NCBI GenBank assembly: GCA_009996515.1
Contig: JAACZV010000006.1
Location: 62,001-126,000, forward strand
Length of the DNA: 64,000 bases
Reading direction: 5' to 3'
Source of the DNA: Comamonadaceae bacterium
GTDB lineage: Bacteria; Pseudomonadota; Gammaproteobacteria; Burkholderiales; Burkholderiaceae_C
The notes beneath the pieces were generated by a model. The model saw only the letters and a list, made by a program, of their open reading frames with translations. It was not told where the DNA came from and did not search any database. Of the stretch, positions 52,372 to 63,700 are shown piece after piece. Made by a program: the position numbers and the translations under genes. Positions within the stretch are counted from its first letter, which is position 1; each line of letters opens with the position of its first letter.

Positions 52372-53421
52372 TCAGCTCTCCTCGATCAGCTTCTTCAGCG
52401 GCGCGGGCAGCGCATAGCGCGCCAGCTCCTCGCGCGCGACCCAGCTGCCCCCCACCGGCTGCGCTGTCAGCCCCTCGGGCCCCTCGGGCAGTTGCGCCCG
52501 CAGCGTGTGCAGCACCCAGTCGAAATGGGTCAGCGCATGCTCGATGCGCGGCAGCGTCTCCAGCCGCGCGGCGGGCAGCAGCGCGCGGGCGCCGGCCTCG
52601 TCGTCGAACATGGGCAGCGTCCACAGGCCGGCCCAGACGCCCGTGGCCGGCCGCTGCCGCAGCAGCAGCTGGCCGCCGGGCCGCTCCAGCCACAGCCACC
52701 AGTTCTCGCGCCGGCCGCGCTTGAGCTTGCGGGTCTTGACGGGATAGCGCGTCGGGTCGCCCGCCTGCTGGCCACGGCACAGCGGCTGCACCGGGCACAG
52801 CAGGCAGTCGGGCGAGCGCGCGGTGCAGACGGTGGCGCCCAGGTCCATCAGGCCCTGGGTGTAGCGGTCGACGTCCTGCTCGGGCAGCAGCTCGGTGGCA
52901 TGGTTCCAGAGCTTCTTCTCGGCCGCGCTGCTGGCCAGGTCGCCGTCGAAGGCCAGCACGCGGGACAGCACGCGCTTGACGTTGCCGTCCAGGATGGCGA
53001 CGCGCTCGCCGAAGCAGAAGGCCGCGATGGCGGCGGCCGTCGAGCGGCCTATGCCCGGCAGCGTCTGCAGCCCCGCCGCCGTGGCCGGGAAGGCGCCGCC
53101 GTGCAGCTCAGCCACGGCCCGAGCACAGGCATGCAGATTGCGCGCACGGCTGTAGTAGCCCAGGCCCGCCCATTGCGCCAGCACCTCGTCCAGCGACGCG
53201 GCGGCGAGGTCGGTGACCCGCGGCCAGCGCGCCAGGAAGCGCTCGTAATAGCCCAGCACGGTCGCCACCTGGGTCTGCTGCAGCATGACCTCGGACAGCC
53301 AGACGCGATAAGGGTCGCGCGTGTTCTGCCAGGGCAGCGTGTGGCGGCCGTGGCGGCGCTGCCAGGCGACGACGGTGCGGCCGAAGTCGTCGATCGAGGC
53401 CGGATTCAGCGTTTCTGGCAT
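52372..53421 (-). CDS. mutY: A/G-specific adenine glycosylase MutY
   Basis: Removes adenine mispaired with 8-oxoguanine; 349 residues from ATG 53421. [38 protein letters not shown] with the catalytic glutamate, the helix-hairpin-helix [27 protein letters not shown], the 4Fe-4S loop [17 protein letters not shown], and a C-terminal NUDIX-like 8-oxoG recognition domain ([29 protein letters not shown]). Its start overlaps the end of mutM by 16 bases, joining both 8-oxoG repair enzymes in one unit. Confidence 0.96.
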   Translation of the reverse strand: MPETLNPASIDDFGRTVVAWQRRHGRHTLPWQNTRDPYRVWLSEVMLQQTQVATVLGYYERFLARWPRVTDLAAASLDEVLAQWAGLGYYSRARNLHACARAVAELHGGAFPATAAGLQTLPGIGRSTAAAIAAFCFGERVAILDGNVKRVLSRVLAFDGDLASSAAEKKLWNHATELLPEQDVDRYTQGLMDLGATVCTARSPDCLLCPVQPLCRGQQAGDPTRYPVKTRKLKRGRRENWWLWLERPGGQLLLRQRPATGVWAGLWTLPMFDDEAGARALLPAARLETLPRIEHALTHFDWVLHTLRAQLPEGPEGLTAQPVGGSWVAREELARYALPAPLKKLIEES

Positions 53422-54224
53422 GAGGGGCAGAAGAAGGTGGAACGCTGGCCCTGCACGATGCGTCTGATGGCCGTGCCGCAGCGGCGGCAGGCCTCGCCCT
53501 CGCGGCCGTAGACCTGGGCCTGCATCTGGAAACTGCCGGCCACGCCATGCGCGTCGCGGAAGTCGCGCAGCGTCGTGCCGCCGGCTTCCAGGGCCTGGCC
53601 CAGCACGCCGCGCACCGCCATGGCCAGCCTGTCGGCGCGCGGGCGGCTCAGCTTGCCGGCGGGCAGGCGCGGGTCGATGCCGGCCATGAACAAGGCTTCG
53701 CAGGCGTAGATGTTGCCGGCGCCGACGACGATGTCGCCCGCCAGCAGCGCCTGCTTGATGGCCACGCGCCGGCCGCTCAGGCGCGCATGCAGATGCAGGC
53801 CGTCGAAGCGCGCGTCGAAGGGCTCCAGGCCCAGGCCGCCCAGCAGCGTGGCCACGGGCTCGGCGTCCAGGCCCGCGGCCCAGACGACGGCGCCGAAGCG
53901 GCGCGGGTCGGTCAGCCGCAGCAGGCCGTGCTCGGTGTGCAGGTCGAAATGGTCGTGCGCCCCCGGCGCGGGCGTGGTGTCGAGGAAGGCCAGCGAGCCC
54001 GACATGCCCAGGTGCAGCAACAGCCCCCCGGCTCCCTCCAGCGGAAGCCACAAATATTTACCCCGTCTTTGCACGGTGCCGACGCGCGCGCCGAGCAGGG
54101 TTTCGGGGTCCACGCCCAGCGGCCAGCGCAGCGGTTTCCCCAGGCGCAGGCCGGTGACCCGGGCCCCCAGGATGGCATCCGCGAAGCTGCGGCGCGTGAC
54201 TTCGACTTCGGGCAACTCGGGCAT
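53406..54224 (-). CDS. mutM: Formamidopyrimidine-DNA glycosylase MutM (Fpg)
   Basis: Excises 8-oxoguanine and FaPy lesions; 272 residues from ATG 54224 with the catalytic N-terminal PELPEVE. Further diagnostics: [38 protein letters not shown] and the C-terminal zinc finger [24 protein letters not shown]. It overlaps mutY downstream. It is divergent from the TPR gene, with about 95 bases holding both promoters. Confidence 0.97.
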   Translation of the reverse strand: MPELPEVEVTRRSFADAILGARVTGLRLGKPLRWPLGVDPETLLGARVGTVQRRGKYLWLPLEGAGGLLLHLGMSGSLAFLDTTPAPGAHDHFDLHTEHGLLRLTDPRRFGAVVWAAGLDAEPVATLLGGLGLEPFDARFDGLHLHARLSGRRVAIKQALLAGDIVVGAGNIYACEALFMAGIDPRLPAGKLSRPRADRLAMAVRGVLGQALEAGGTTLRDFRDAHGVAGSFQMQAQVYGREGEACRRCGTAIRRIVQGQRSTFFCPSCQKR

Positions 54225-54320
54225 GGGGGCGAAATCATAATCAGGGGCAATGCTGGGCAGGCTCTGAGCGAGTGCGCGCGCCGTGAAGAGCCTGCTCGGC
54301 ATTTCCAAACTGGAGTTCGA

Positions 54321-56063
54321 ATGCCCCTGCCCTTTCGCCGAGTGATGATTGCCGCCGCGCTGCTGGCCGGGCTGCAAGCCCATGCCCAGGACGCGGCCAG
54401 CCCCAGCGCGCCCGCCGCGGCGCCCACCAACTCGGCCATGGACGCGCCGCTGTTCTACCAGCTGCTGATCGGCGAGATCGAGTTGCAGAACGGCCAGGTC
54501 GGCGTGGCCTTCCAGGTGCTGCTGGACGCCGCGCGGCGCACCGGCGACGAGGAGTTGTTCAAGCGCGTCGTCAACATCGCCGTGCAGGCCCGCGCCGGCG
54601 ACCAGGCCTTGATGGCTGCGCGCGCCTGGGCCGATGCCGTGCCGACCTCGGTCGACGCGCTGCAGACCACCGTGCAGCTGCTGGCCCTGATGAACAAGCC
54701 CGCCGAGGTGGCCCAGCCGCTGACGACGCTGCTGCGCATCGCGCCGGCGGCTCAGCGCCCCGGCCTCATCGCGTCGCTGCCGCGGCTGTTCCAGCGCTCG
54801 CCCGAGCCCAAGGCCGTGCTGGCCGCCCTGGCCCCGGTGCTGCAGGCGCAGCGCGGCGCGCTCAAGCCACCCGCTCTCTACACCGAGGCCCGCCTGTCCC
54901 TCAACGCCGGCGAGAACGCGCGCGCGCTGGCGCTGACCCGCGAGCTCCACCAGGCCCTGCCGGACGGCGACGACGCGATGCAGCTCGCCATCGACCTCAT
55001 GCCCGCCGAACCGCAGGCCGAGAGCCTGATCACCGAACGGCTGCAGCAAAAGCCCGACCAGCATGCGCTGCGCCAGGCCTATGGCCGGGCGCTGATCCAG
55101 GCCCAGCGGCCGGCCGATGCGGCACGCGAGTTCCGCGTGCTGACCGTGGCCACGCCCGACAACCCCGCGCCCTGGCTGGCCCTGGGCGCGATCGAGCTGG
55201 AGCTCAAGCATCCGGCCGCCGCCGAGGAGGCGCTGCGCGAAGGCCTGAAGCGCCTGGACACGCCGGCCGCCGGCAGCGATGCCGAGATCAAGGCCCGCAC
55301 CGACGGTCGCCGGCAGGCCTGGCTGATGCTGTCCCAGGCGGCCGAGCAGCGCGGCGACCTCAAGGCCGCGGAGTCGGCGCTGCAGAAGGTCGACGGCGCC
55401 GGCCTGGACGTGCTCTACCGCCGCGCCAGCCTGCTGGCCCGCCAGGGCAAATTGGCCGACGCCCGCAAGCTGCTGCAGCCGGCCGCGGACGCCAGCGATG
55501 CCGACGCCCGCGCCGCGCTGCTGGCCGAGGCGCAGCTGATGCGCGAGCAGCGCGACTACGCGGCCGCGCTCAAGGTGCTCAAGACCGCCACGGCCCGCTT
55601 CGGCAACGACCCCGACCTCCTCTACGAGCAGGCCATGATGACCGAGAAGGTGGGCCAGTTCGACGAGATGGAGGCCTTGCTGCGCAAGGTCATGGAGATC
55701 AAGCCCGACTACCACCACGCCTTCAATGCGCTGGGCTACTCGCTGGCCGAACGCAACCTGCGCCTGCCCGAGGCCAAGCAGCTGATCGAGCAGGCGCTCA
55801 AGCTGGCGCCGGGCGATCCCTTCATCGTCGACAGCCTGGGCTGGGTCGAGTTCCGCCTGGGCAACCTGGCCGAAGCCGCCAGGCTGCTGCGCCAGGCCCA
55901 TGCGAGCCGGCCCGACGCCGAGATCGCCGCCCACCTGGGCGAGGTGCTGTGGGCCAGCGACGCACAGGACGAGGCCCGCCGCGTGTTCGCCGAGGCCGCC
56001 CGGCGCGACCCGGGCAACGAGGCGCTGCGCGAGACCCTGAACCGGCTGAAGGTCAAGCCTTGA
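54321..56063 (+). CDS. Exported tetratricopeptide-repeat protein
   Basis: 580 residues from ATG 54321, with signal peptide [23 protein letters not shown]. The mature protein is a long helical solenoid; TPR units are clearest near the C-terminus ([63 protein letters not shown]). In Burkholderiales an exported TPR protein regularly precedes lolB. It may be an adaptor of outer-membrane lipoprotein or envelope assembly. Stop TGA overlaps the lolB TTG. Confidence 0.88.
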   Translation: MPLPFRRVMIAAALLAGLQAHAQDAASPSAPAAAPTNSAMDAPLFYQLLIGEIELQNGQVGVAFQVLLDAARRTGDEELFKRVVNIAVQARAGDQALMAARAWADAVPTSVDALQTTVQLLALMNKPAEVAQPLTTLLRIAPAAQRPGLIASLPRLFQRSPEPKAVLAALAPVLQAQRGALKPPALYTEARLSLNAGENARALALTRELHQALPDGDDAMQLAIDLMPAEPQAESLITERLQQKPDQHALRQAYGRALIQAQRPADAAREFRVLTVATPDNPAPWLALGAIELELKHPAAAEEALREGLKRLDTPAAGSDAEIKARTDGRRQAWLMLSQAAEQRGDLKAAESALQKVDGAGLDVLYRRASLLARQGKLADARKLLQPAADASDADARAALLAEAQLMREQRDYAAALKVLKTATARFGNDPDLLYEQAMMTEKVGQFDEMEALLRKVMEIKPDYHHAFNALGYSLAERNLRLPEAKQLIEQALKLAPGDPFIVDSLGWVEFRLGNLAEAARLLRQAHASRPDAEIAAHLGEVLWASDAQDEARRVFAEAARRDPGNEALRETLNRLKVKP

Positions 56064-56587
56064 GGCTCGCCGCCCTGCTCCTCGCGCTGGCGCTGGCCGG
56101 CTGCGCACAGCTGCCCACGGCGCCGCCAGCGCCCGCCGACCTGGCCCGGCTCAGCGGCCGCCTCAGCGTGACCGTTGCCGGCGATCAGCACAACCGCGGC
56201 ACCGGCGGCGCGGCCAGCTTCGAGCTGTTCGGCGGCCCGGAGAAGGGTCGCCTGGAACTGACCTCGCCACTGGGCTCGCTGGTGGCCCGCGCCAGCTGGC
56301 GGCCGGGCCTGGTCACGCTGGAGACGCCCGGCGACGAACGCCGCTTCGACGATCTGGACGCGCTGACCCGCGAGCTGCTGGGCGAGGCCGTGCCGGTGGC
56401 CGCGCTGTTCGACTGGCTGCAGGCCCGCCCCTGGCCCGCCGCGCCGCACCAGAAGACCGCCGGCGGCTTCGAGCAACTGGGCTGGCGCATCGAGCCGCGC
56501 CCGCCCACCCTGGTCGCCACACGCCTGGCCGATCCCGTTGTCACGCTCAGGGCCCGATTGGACGGAGGCGATGAAGTCACTCCATGA
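56060..56587 (+). CDS. lolB: Outer-membrane lipoprotein LolB
   Basis: 175 residues from TTG 56060, overlapping the TPR stop. Signal [14 protein letters not shown] with lipobox LAGC, then the LolB beta-barrel start [42 protein letters not shown], and [12 protein letters not shown]. LolB accepts lipoproteins from LolA and inserts them in the outer membrane. The 3' end overlaps ispE by 17 bases, the order expected in Betaproteobacteria (lolB-ispE-tRNA-prs). Confidence 0.9.
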   Translation: MRLAALLLALALAGCAQLPTAPPAPADLARLSGRLSVTVAGDQHNRGTGGAASFELFGGPEKGRLELTSPLGSLVARASWRPGLVTLETPGDERRFDDLDALTRELLGEAVPVAALFDWLQARPWPAAPHQKTAGGFEQLGWRIEPRPPTLVATRLADPVVTLRARLDGGDEVTP

Positions 56588-57476
56588 CCTGGCCGCCCCG
56601 GCCAAGCTCAACCTCTTCCTGCATGTCGTCGGCAAGCGGCCGGATGGCTACCACCTGCTGCAGTCCGTCTTCGTGCTCATCGACTGGGCCGACACGCTGC
56701 ACCTGGAGCTGCGCCACGACGGCCGGCTGCAGCGCCACGACGTGCTGGGCGGCGCCCACCACCAGGCGCTGCCGGCCGACGATCTCTGCCTGCGCGCCGC
56801 GCGGCTGCTGCAGGCCGAGACCGGCTGCACGCTGGGCGCCGACATCCATCTGGAAAAACGCCTGCCCGCCGGCGCCGGCATGGGCGGCGGATCGTCGGAC
56901 GCCGCCACCACGCTGCTGGGCCTGAACCGGCTGTGGGGGCTGCGCCTGCCGCTGCAACGCCTGATGTCCCTGGGCCTGAAGCTGGGCGCCGACGTGCCCT
57001 TCTTCCTGGGCGGCGGGCCGGCCCTGGTCGAGGGCATAGGCGAGATCCTGCATCCGCTGACGCTGCCCGAGCAGCGCTTCGCGGTTCTCAAGGGACCGGC
57101 CGGGCTGGCGACGAAAGATATTTTTTCGAGCCACTTGTTGGCAAGGTCCGAAAACTTGGCTATAGTCGTGGGCTTTCCAGCACAGGCAGGAACTGCAGAA
57201 CAAATTTGCGAAGGCATGGGTCGAAACGACCTTCAGCCCGCAGCAGAGGCGATCAGCAGCGAAGTGCGCGAAGCGCTGGCCCTGTTGTCGAAGACCTTCG
57301 GCAACGCCCGCATGACGGGCTCGGGTGCCGCGGTGTTCGCCACGCTCGCCGGTGATGGAAAAGATGGCAAGGACGATCGGTTCCTGGCGACATTGCTTCA
57401 GGCTAAGCCTGAAGGGTGGACCGGTCGGATCTGCCGCAGTCTGGCTCAACACCCGCTCGCGGGCTGGGCCGACTGA
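56571..57476 (+). CDS. ispE: 4-diphosphocytidyl-2-C-methyl-D-erythritol kinase IspE
   Basis: GHMP kinase of the non-mevalonate isoprenoid pathway; 301 residues from ATG 56571, with GGAGG close upstream. LAAPAKLNLFLHVVGKRPDGYHLLQSVF, the ATP loop LPAGAGMGGGSSDAATTLLGLN, LGADVPFFLGGGPALVEG and the third motif ARMTGSGAAVFATL are all present. The segment 57110-57240 is distinctly AT-richer than the rest and contains a good promoter for the downstream tRNA/prs genes, so codon choice there is constrained by a second function. Confidence 0.95.
   Translation: MKSLHDLAAPAKLNLFLHVVGKRPDGYHLLQSVFVLIDWADTLHLELRHDGRLQRHDVLGGAHHQALPADDLCLRAARLLQAETGCTLGADIHLEKRLPAGAGMGGGSSDAATTLLGLNRLWGLRLPLQRLMSLGLKLGADVPFFLGGGPALVEGIGEILHPLTLPEQRFAVLKGPAGLATKDIFSSHLLARSENLAIVVGFPAQAGTAEQICEGMGRNDLQPAAEAISSEVREALALLSKTFGNARMTGSGAAVFATLAGDGKDGKDDRFLATLLQAKPEGWTGRICRSLAQHPLAGWAD
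57138..57166 (+). promoter_or_regulatory. Sigma-70 promoter inside ispE for tRNA-Gln and prs
   Basis: TTGGCA (57138-57143), 17 bases, TATAGT (57161-57166): nearly consensus and in an AT-rich island within a coding sequence. No other promoter-like pair is seen before the tRNA at 57517. In E. coli a prs promoter is likewise located within the ispE gene, so this is a recurring layout. Confidence 0.7.
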
Positions 57477-57516
57477 GGAAGTTTCAAGGGTCAGGCCGCT
57501 CGGCCTTGCCCTGTGT

Positions 57517-57593
57517 AGGGGAGTCGCCAAGTTGGTTAAGGCATCGGATTTTGATTCCGACATGCGAGGGTTCGAGTCCTTCCTCCCCTGCCA
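57517..57593 (+). tRNA. tRNA-Gln (TTG anticodon)
   Basis: 77 bases. Acceptor AGGGGAG pairs perfectly with CTCCCCT, discriminator G and encoded CCA. D-arm GCCAAGTTGGTTAAGGC, anticodon arm TCGGATTTTGATTCCGA with TTG, T-arm GAGGGTTCGAGTCCTTC. The G73 discriminator suits glutaminyl-tRNA. Located between ispE and prs as in many Proteobacteria. Confidence 0.95.
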
Positions 57594-57655
57594 GATTTCT
57601 GTATTTCGCTGAACCGGCTCGGCTATCAGCGGGCCACTGACACCAGAGGCTCCCA

Positions 57656-58618
57656 GTGCTGCTCAACACGGTTCTCTTCACCGGCAACGCGAACCCGGTT
57701 CTCTCCCAAGAAATTGCTGCCCATCTCGGTCTCGAGCTGGGCAAGGCCGTGGTCGGCCGCTTCTCCGACGGTGAGGTCACCGTCGAGATCCAGCAGAACG
57801 TCCGCGCCCGTGACGTCTTCGTCGTGCAGCCCACCTGCGCACCGACGAACGAGAACGTCATGGAACTGCTGATCATGGTGGACGCGCTCAAGCGCGCCAG
57901 CGCCCGCCGCATCACCGCCGTGATCCCCTACTTCGGCTATGCCCGCCAGGACCGCCGCCCGCGTTCGACGCGTGTGCCCATCTCGGCCAAGGTCGTCGCC
58001 AACCTGCTGGAGACCGTCGGCGTCGAGCGCGTGCTGACCATGGACCTGCACGCCGACCAGATCCAGGGCTTCTTCGACATCCCGGTCGACAACATCTACG
58101 CGTCGCCGGTGCTGCTGTCGGACCTGAAGAGCCGCAACTACAAGGACCTGGTGGTCGTGTCGCCGGACGTCGGCGGCGTCGTGCGCGCCCGCGCGCTGGC
58201 CAAGCAGCTGGGCTGCGACCTGGCCATCATCGACAAGCGCCGCCCGGCCGCCAACGTGTCCGAGGTGATGCACGTCATCGGCGAGATCGATGGCCGCAAC
58301 TGCGTCATCATGGACGACATGATCGACACCGCCGGCACGCTGGTGAAGGCGGCCGAGGTGCTGAAGGCGCGCGGCGCCAAGAGCGTGTTCGCCTACTGCA
58401 CCCACCCCATCCTGTCGGGCCCGGCCATAGAGCGCATCTCGGGCTCGGCGCTGGACGAGGTCGTCATCACCAACACCATCCCGCTGACCGACGCGGCCAA
58501 GGCCTGCTCGAAGATCCGCCAGCTGTCGGTGGCCTTCCTGTTCGCCGAGACCATACGCCGCATCTCCGACGGCGAGTCGGTCACCTCCCTCTTCTCGGAA
58601 CAGAACAACAACTTCTGA
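57656..58618 (+). CDS. prs: Ribose-phosphate pyrophosphokinase (PRPP synthetase)
   Basis: Makes PRPP from ribose 5-phosphate and ATP for nucleotide, His and Trp synthesis; 320 residues from GTG 57656. The class I features are in order: [39 protein letters not shown], the flexible-loop region [43 protein letters not shown], and the PRPP-binding motif [13 protein letters not shown]. Probably transcribed with the upstream tRNA from the promoter inside ispE. Confidence 0.97.
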   Translation: MLLNTVLFTGNANPVLSQEIAAHLGLELGKAVVGRFSDGEVTVEIQQNVRARDVFVVQPTCAPTNENVMELLIMVDALKRASARRITAVIPYFGYARQDRRPRSTRVPISAKVVANLLETVGVERVLTMDLHADQIQGFFDIPVDNIYASPVLLSDLKSRNYKDLVVVSPDVGGVVRARALAKQLGCDLAIIDKRRPAANVSEVMHVIGEIDGRNCVIMDDMIDTAGTLVKAAEVLKARGAKSVFAYCTHPILSGPAIERISGSALDEVVITNTIPLTDAAKACSKIRQLSVAFLFAETIRRISDGESVTSLFSEQNNNF

Positions 58619-58631
58619 TCCGGATGTCGTC

Positions 58632-58653
58632 GCGGCCCGAACGGGCCGCTTTT
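58632..58653 (+). terminator. Intrinsic terminator after prs
   Basis: GCGGCCC-GAAC-GGGCCGC followed by TTTT, starting 14 bases after the prs stop. A compact 7-bp GC stem with a T run, so rplY is likely to be only partly co-transcribed with prs. Confidence 0.7.
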
Positions 58654-58700
58654 CAATACGGCGCCTGGTCGCGGGCGCCGACTCTTTTTTGGAGTGAACC

Positions 58701-59324
58701 ATGAAGTTTGTCGCCTTTGAGCGCAAGTTGCAGGGGACCGGAGCGAGCCGCCGCCTGCGCGTGGCCGGCAAGGTGCCGGGTATCGTCTACGGCGCCGGTG
58801 AGCCCGCACTGATCGAACTCGATCACAACGCGCTGTACCACGCCCTGAAGAAGGAAGCCTTCCACAGCTCGCTGCTGGACATGGAGCTGAACGGCTCGGT
58901 CACGCAAGTGCTGCTGCGCGACTTCCAGATGCACCCCTACAAGCCGCAAGTCCAGCACATCGACTTCCAGCGCGTGGACGCCACCACCAAGATCACGAAG
59001 AAGGTGCCCCTGCACTTCATCGGTGAAGAGAACTCGGTGGCCGTGAAGACCGACAAGTGCACGGTCAACCACGTCATGACCGAGCTGGAAATCACCTGCC
59101 TGGCCCAGCAGCTGCCCGAGTTCATCGAGGTGGACCTGTCCGGCCTGACCAAGGGCCACTCGCTGCACGTCAACGACGTCAAGCTGCCCGCCGGCATCAA
59201 GGTCGTCACCCACGGCAAGCCCAACCCCGTCATCGCGACGCCGGTGGAGCCCAAGGCCGAGGAAATCGTCGTGGTTGCCGCTGCACCCGCCGACGACAAG
59301 AAGGGCAAGAAGGGCAAGAAGTAA
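58701..59324 (+). CDS. rplY: 50S ribosomal protein L25/general stress protein Ctc
   Basis: 207 residues, the long Ctc-type form: an N-terminal 5S-rRNA-binding L25 domain ([42 protein letters not shown]) and the TL5-type C-terminal domain ([17 protein letters not shown]...[31 protein letters not shown]), ending with a lysine-rich tail [14 protein letters not shown] lies 7 bases before ATG. The order prs-rplY is conserved. Confidence 0.96.
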   Translation: MKFVAFERKLQGTGASRRLRVAGKVPGIVYGAGEPALIELDHNALYHALKKEAFHSSLLDMELNGSVTQVLLRDFQMHPYKPQVQHIDFQRVDATTKITKKVPLHFIGEENSVAVKTDKCTVNHVMTELEITCLAQQLPEFIEVDLSGLTKGHSLHVNDVKLPAGIKVVTHGKPNPVIATPVEPKAEEIVVVAAAPADDKKGKKGKK

Positions 59325-59347
59325 TTCCTGCCGGCTTCTGCCAATGC

Positions 59348-59373
59348 AAAGGGCTCCGCAAGGAGCCCTTTTT
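59348..59373 (+). terminator. Intrinsic terminator between rplY and the efflux operon
   Basis: AAAGGGCTCC-GCAA-GGAGCCCTTT with a T5 tract. It is also A-rich on the 5' side, so it can act on the convergent transcript of the outer-membrane efflux gene, whose stop codon lies at the T run. Confidence 0.85.
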
Positions 59374-60782
59374 CATTGGGGCGCCGCCGCCGGCAGGCGC
59401 CCGCCCAGGTTCTTCAGCAGCACACTGGCCGCCACCAGCTGACGGCTGCGCGAGGACAGCAGATTGCCCTCGGACGTCAGCACCGCGGTCTGCGCGGCGC
59501 TGACGTTCAGGAAGCTGACCGTGCCGGCGCGATACTGGTCCAGCACGATCTGCAGGTTGCGTTCGGCGGCCTCGAAGGCGTCGCGCTGCAGGGCCACGGC
59601 GGCGCCCGACTCGGCGAACTGCACGAGGTTGTCCTCCACCTCCTGGAAGGCCGTCAGCACCGCCTGGCGGTAGTTGGCCGTCGCGGCCTCGGCCGAGGCG
59701 CGGGCCTGGGTCGAGGCCAGGCGGCGCTGGCCACCGTCCAGGATGGGCTGGGCGATGGCCGCGCCCAGGCTCCACAGCAGATTGGGCGCCGACACCAGGT
59801 TGGACCAGGACGAGCCGCGGTAGCCGGCGCTGGCCGACAGGTTGACGGCAGGGAAGAAGGCCGCGTCCGCGATGCCGATCTGCGCATAGGCCGCCGCCTG
59901 GCGGGCCCGCGCGGCGGCGATGTCGGGGCGCTGGGCCAGCAGCGTCGACGGCAGCAGCTCCGGCACCGGCGGCAGCTCGGGCAGGCCGGCCGCCCCCGCA
60001 CCCGGCAGCAGCCGGAACTGCCCCGGCAGCTTGCCCAGCTGGGCGGCGATGGCGTGCTCCAGCTGCGCTCGCTGGGTGCGTGTGTCGCTGAGCTGGGACT
60101 GCACGCCGCGCAGCTGGGTGCGGGCCTGCAGCACGTCGCTCTGCGCGACGACACCGCCGGCATAGCGCGCCTCGGTCAGCTCCAGCGCGCGCTGGCTGGC
60201 CGCCTCGGTGCGCTCCAGCAGCGCCTGCTGGGCCTCGGCGGTGCGCAGTGCGAAATAGCTCTGCACCAGCGTGGCCTGGGCCGACAGGCGCAGCGCGGCC
60301 AGGTCGGCCTGGCTGGCCCGATAGCTGGCGCCCGCCGCCTTCACGCCCTCGGCCAGCCGCCCCCAGAGGTCGATCTCCCAGGCCGCGTTGGCGGTCAGCG
60401 AGTTGCTGGTGGACACGTTGCGCTGCACGGCGCCGCTCCCCGGGTTGGCCGAGCGCGTCGTGCCGGCGCCGACGGACAGCGTCGGGAAGATGGCCGACTG
60501 GCTGGCCCTCAGCACGGCGCGGGCCGACTCGACCTGGGCCAGCGCGACCGCGAGGTTCTGGTTGCCGACGACCAGCTCGGCCTGCAGGCCGTCCAGCACC
60601 GGGTCCTTGAACAGCGTCCACCAGGCCTCGGGCACGGCCAGCTCGGGCGCCACGCGCTGCCACTCATCGGAGCCCCTGAAGCTCTCGGGCGGCGCGGCCT
60701 CGGCGGGCGGATGCTGGACGGTGACGGCGCAGCCGGCCAGCAGCAGGGCCAGGGTCAGGGAAGCGAGAGCGGTCTTGGGCAT
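59373..60782 (-). CDS. Outer-membrane efflux factor (NodT/OprM family lipoprotein)
   Basis: 469 residues. Signal MPKTALASLTLALLLAGC with lipobox LAGC, followed by two homologous OEP domains of long helices and beta strands (NLAVALAQVESARAVLRASQSAIFPTLSVGAG and NLSASAGYRGSSWSNLVSAPNLLWSLGAAIAQPILDGGQRR). Forms the TolC-like trimeric channel for the RND pump encoded 4 bases upstream. Stop lies at the terminator shared with rplY. Confidence 0.93.
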   Translation of the reverse strand: MPKTALASLTLALLLAGCAVTVQHPPAEAAPPESFRGSDEWQRVAPELAVPEAWWTLFKDPVLDGLQAELVVGNQNLAVALAQVESARAVLRASQSAIFPTLSVGAGTTRSANPGSGAVQRNVSTSNSLTANAAWEIDLWGRLAEGVKAAGASYRASQADLAALRLSAQATLVQSYFALRTAEAQQALLERTEAASQRALELTEARYAGGVVAQSDVLQARTQLRGVQSQLSDTRTQRAQLEHAIAAQLGKLPGQFRLLPGAGAAGLPELPPVPELLPSTLLAQRPDIAAARARQAAAYAQIGIADAAFFPAVNLSASAGYRGSSWSNLVSAPNLLWSLGAAIAQPILDGGQRRLASTQARASAEAATANYRQAVLTAFQEVEDNLVQFAESGAAVALQRDAFEAAERNLQIVLDQYRAGTVSFLNVSAAQTAVLTSEGNLLSSRSRQLVAASVLLKNLGGRLPAAAPQ

Positions 60783-60786
60783 GGCT

Positions 60787-63700
60787 TCAGGTCGCGGTCC
60801 GGAGCACGGCCGCAGGGGCCGGATTGCGCTGCCTGCGGCTGAGCCGGTCCATGCAGCAGAACACGACGGGCGTGGTGTAGAGGGTCAGCAGCTGACTCAG
60901 CAGCAGGCCGCCGACGATGGAGATGCCCAGCGGCACGCGCAGCTCCGCGCCTTCGCCATGGCCCAGGGCCAGCGGCACGGCGCCGAACACGGCGGCCACC
61001 GTCGTCATCAGGATGGGCCGCAGCCGCAGCAGCGCCGCGCGATAGATGGCCGCGCCGGCGCTCAGGCGGCGGCCGCGCTCGGCGGCCGCGCGCTGTGCCG
61101 AGATGGCGAAGTCCAGCATCATGATGGCGTTCTTCTTCACGATGCCGATCAGCAGGATGACGCCGATCAGCGCAATGATGCTGAAGTCGGTCTTGAAGGC
61201 CATCAGCGCCAGCAGCGCGCCGACGCCGGCCGAGGGCAGCGTCGACAGGATGGTGATGGGATGGATCAGGCTCTCATAGAGCATGCCCAGCACCAGGTAG
61301 ATGGTGACGATGGCCGCGGCGATGAGCAGCGGCTGCGACTTCAGCGAGGCCTGGAAGGCCTGGGCCGTGCCCTGGAAGCTGCCGCGCACCGACACCGGCG
61401 CGCCGCTGCCGGCGACGGCGTCGTTGACCGCGTCGACGGCCTCCGACAGCGACACGCCCGGCGCCAGATTGAAGCTGATGGTGCTGGCCGGCGTGCCGCC
61501 CTGGTGGCTGACGGACAGCGGCGTGGACGTGGTCTCGACGCGGGCGACCGCCGACAACGGCACCTGCTGGCCGCCGCTGCTGGTGAGCATCAGCCGGTCC
61601 AGCGTCTGCGGGCTCTGCAGCCACACCGGCGCCAGCTCCATGACGACGCGGTACTGGTTCAGCGGGTTGTAGATGACGCCCACCTGGCGCTGGCCGAAGG
61701 CGTTGTTCAGCGTGCTGTCGAAGGCGCTCATCGTCAGCCCCAGCCGCGCCAGCGCGTCGCGGTCGACGACCAGCGAGGTCTGCGTGCCCTTGTCCTGCTG
61801 GTCGGTGTTGACGTCGGTGATCTCGGGCACCTCGGTCAGCGCGCGGCGTATGCGCGGCTCCCAGGCGCGCAGGTCGGCCAGGTCGTCGGCCTGCAGCGTG
61901 TACTGCCAGGCCGCGTTGGACTGGCGGCCGCCGATGCGGATGTCCTGCACCGGCGCGAGGAAGAGGTTGGCGCCCGGCACCTTGGCCAGCTTGCCGCGCA
62001 GCCGGTTGATGACGTCGTCCACGCTCTCCTTGCGCTCGCTGCGGGGCTTGAGGCTGATGAACATGTTGGCGCTGTTGCGCTGACCGCCGCCGGTGAAGCC
62101 GGTCACGTTGGCCACGGCCGGGTCGGCGCGCACGATGTCGTGGAAGGTGCGCAGCTTGAGCTGCATGGACTGGAAGCTGCTGGCCTGGTCGGCCTGCACG
62201 CCGCCCACCATCAGCCCCGTGTCCTGTTGCGGGAAGAAGCCCTTGGGGATGGTCATGTACAGGTGCACGTTCAGCGCGACGACGCCGGCCAGCACCAGCA
62301 GCGCCAGCGGCTGGTGGCGCAGCGTCCAGCGCAGCGAGCGGCGGTAGCCGCGCATCAGCGCGCGCTGGGCGCGCGCCATGGCGCGGCCGAAACGCCCCGG
62401 CCGGCGCGCCACCGCATGGGGCTTGAGCAGCGTCGCGGCCATCATGGGCGTGGTCGTCAGCGACACCACCATGGAGACGAGGATGGCCACCGACAGCACC
62501 ACCGCGAACTCGCGGAACAGCCGGCCCACGATGCCCCCCATCGCCAGGATGGGGATGAAGACGGCGATCAGGCTCAGCGAGATCGAGACCACGGTGAAGC
62601 CGATCTCGCGCGCGCCGCGCAGCGCCGCCTCGCGCGGCGCCATGCCGCGCTCGATGTGGCGCGAGATGTTCTCCAGCACGACGATGGCGTCGTCGACGAC
62701 GAAGCCGGTGGCCACCGTCATCGCCATCAGCGACAGGTTGTCGATGCTGTAGCCCAGCAGGTACATGGCGCCGAAGGTGCCGGCCAGCGACACCGGCACG
62801 GCCACGGCCGGCAGCAGCGCCGCGCGGAAGCGCCGCAGGAACACGAAGACGACGACGATGACCAGGCCGAAGGCGATGGCCAGCGTGCGCTGCACCTCCA
62901 CGATGCTGCCGCGTATGGTGGCCGTGCGGTCCATGACGACGTTGACGTCGATGGCCGGCGAGATGGACGCGCGCAGCTGCGGCAGCAGGCCGCGCACGGT
63001 GTCCACGGTCTTGATGATGTTGGCGCCGGGCGCCTTGTTCAGGATCAGCAGCACGGCGCGGCGGCCGTTGGCCAGGCCGTCGTTGCGCAGGTCCTGCACG
63101 CTGTCCTGCACGTCGGCCACGTCGCGCAGGTGCACGGCGGCACCGTTCCTGTAGCTCAGCACCAGCGGCGCGTACTCGGCCGCGGTCTTGGCCTGGTCGT
63201 TGGCGGCGATCTGCCAGTAGCGCTGCGGCGACTCCAGCTGCCCCTTGGGCCGGTTGGCATTGGTCGCGACGACGGCCGCCCGCACCTGCTCCAGCGCGAT
63301 GCCCTGCGAGGCCAGCTTGTTCGGGTCCAGCTCGATGCGCACGGCCGGCAGCGCGCCGCCGCCCACGGTCACCTGGCCCACGCCGTCCACCTGCGACAGC
63401 CGCTGCGCCAGCACGGTGGAGGCGGCGTCGTACATCTGGCCGCGCGTCAGCGTGTCCGACGTCAGCGAGATGATCATGATGGGCGCATCGGCCGGGTTGA
63501 CCTTGCGGTAGGTCGGGTTGCTGGGCAGGCCGCTGGGCAGCAGCGAGCGCGAGGCGTTGATGCCGGCCTGCACCTCGCGCGCGGCGGCGTCGATGTCGCG
63601 GTTCAGGTCGAACTGCAGCGTGATGCGGGTGCTGCCCAGCGACGACGAGGACGTGATCTCGGTGACGCCGGCAATGCTGCCCAGCGTGCGCTCCAGCGGC

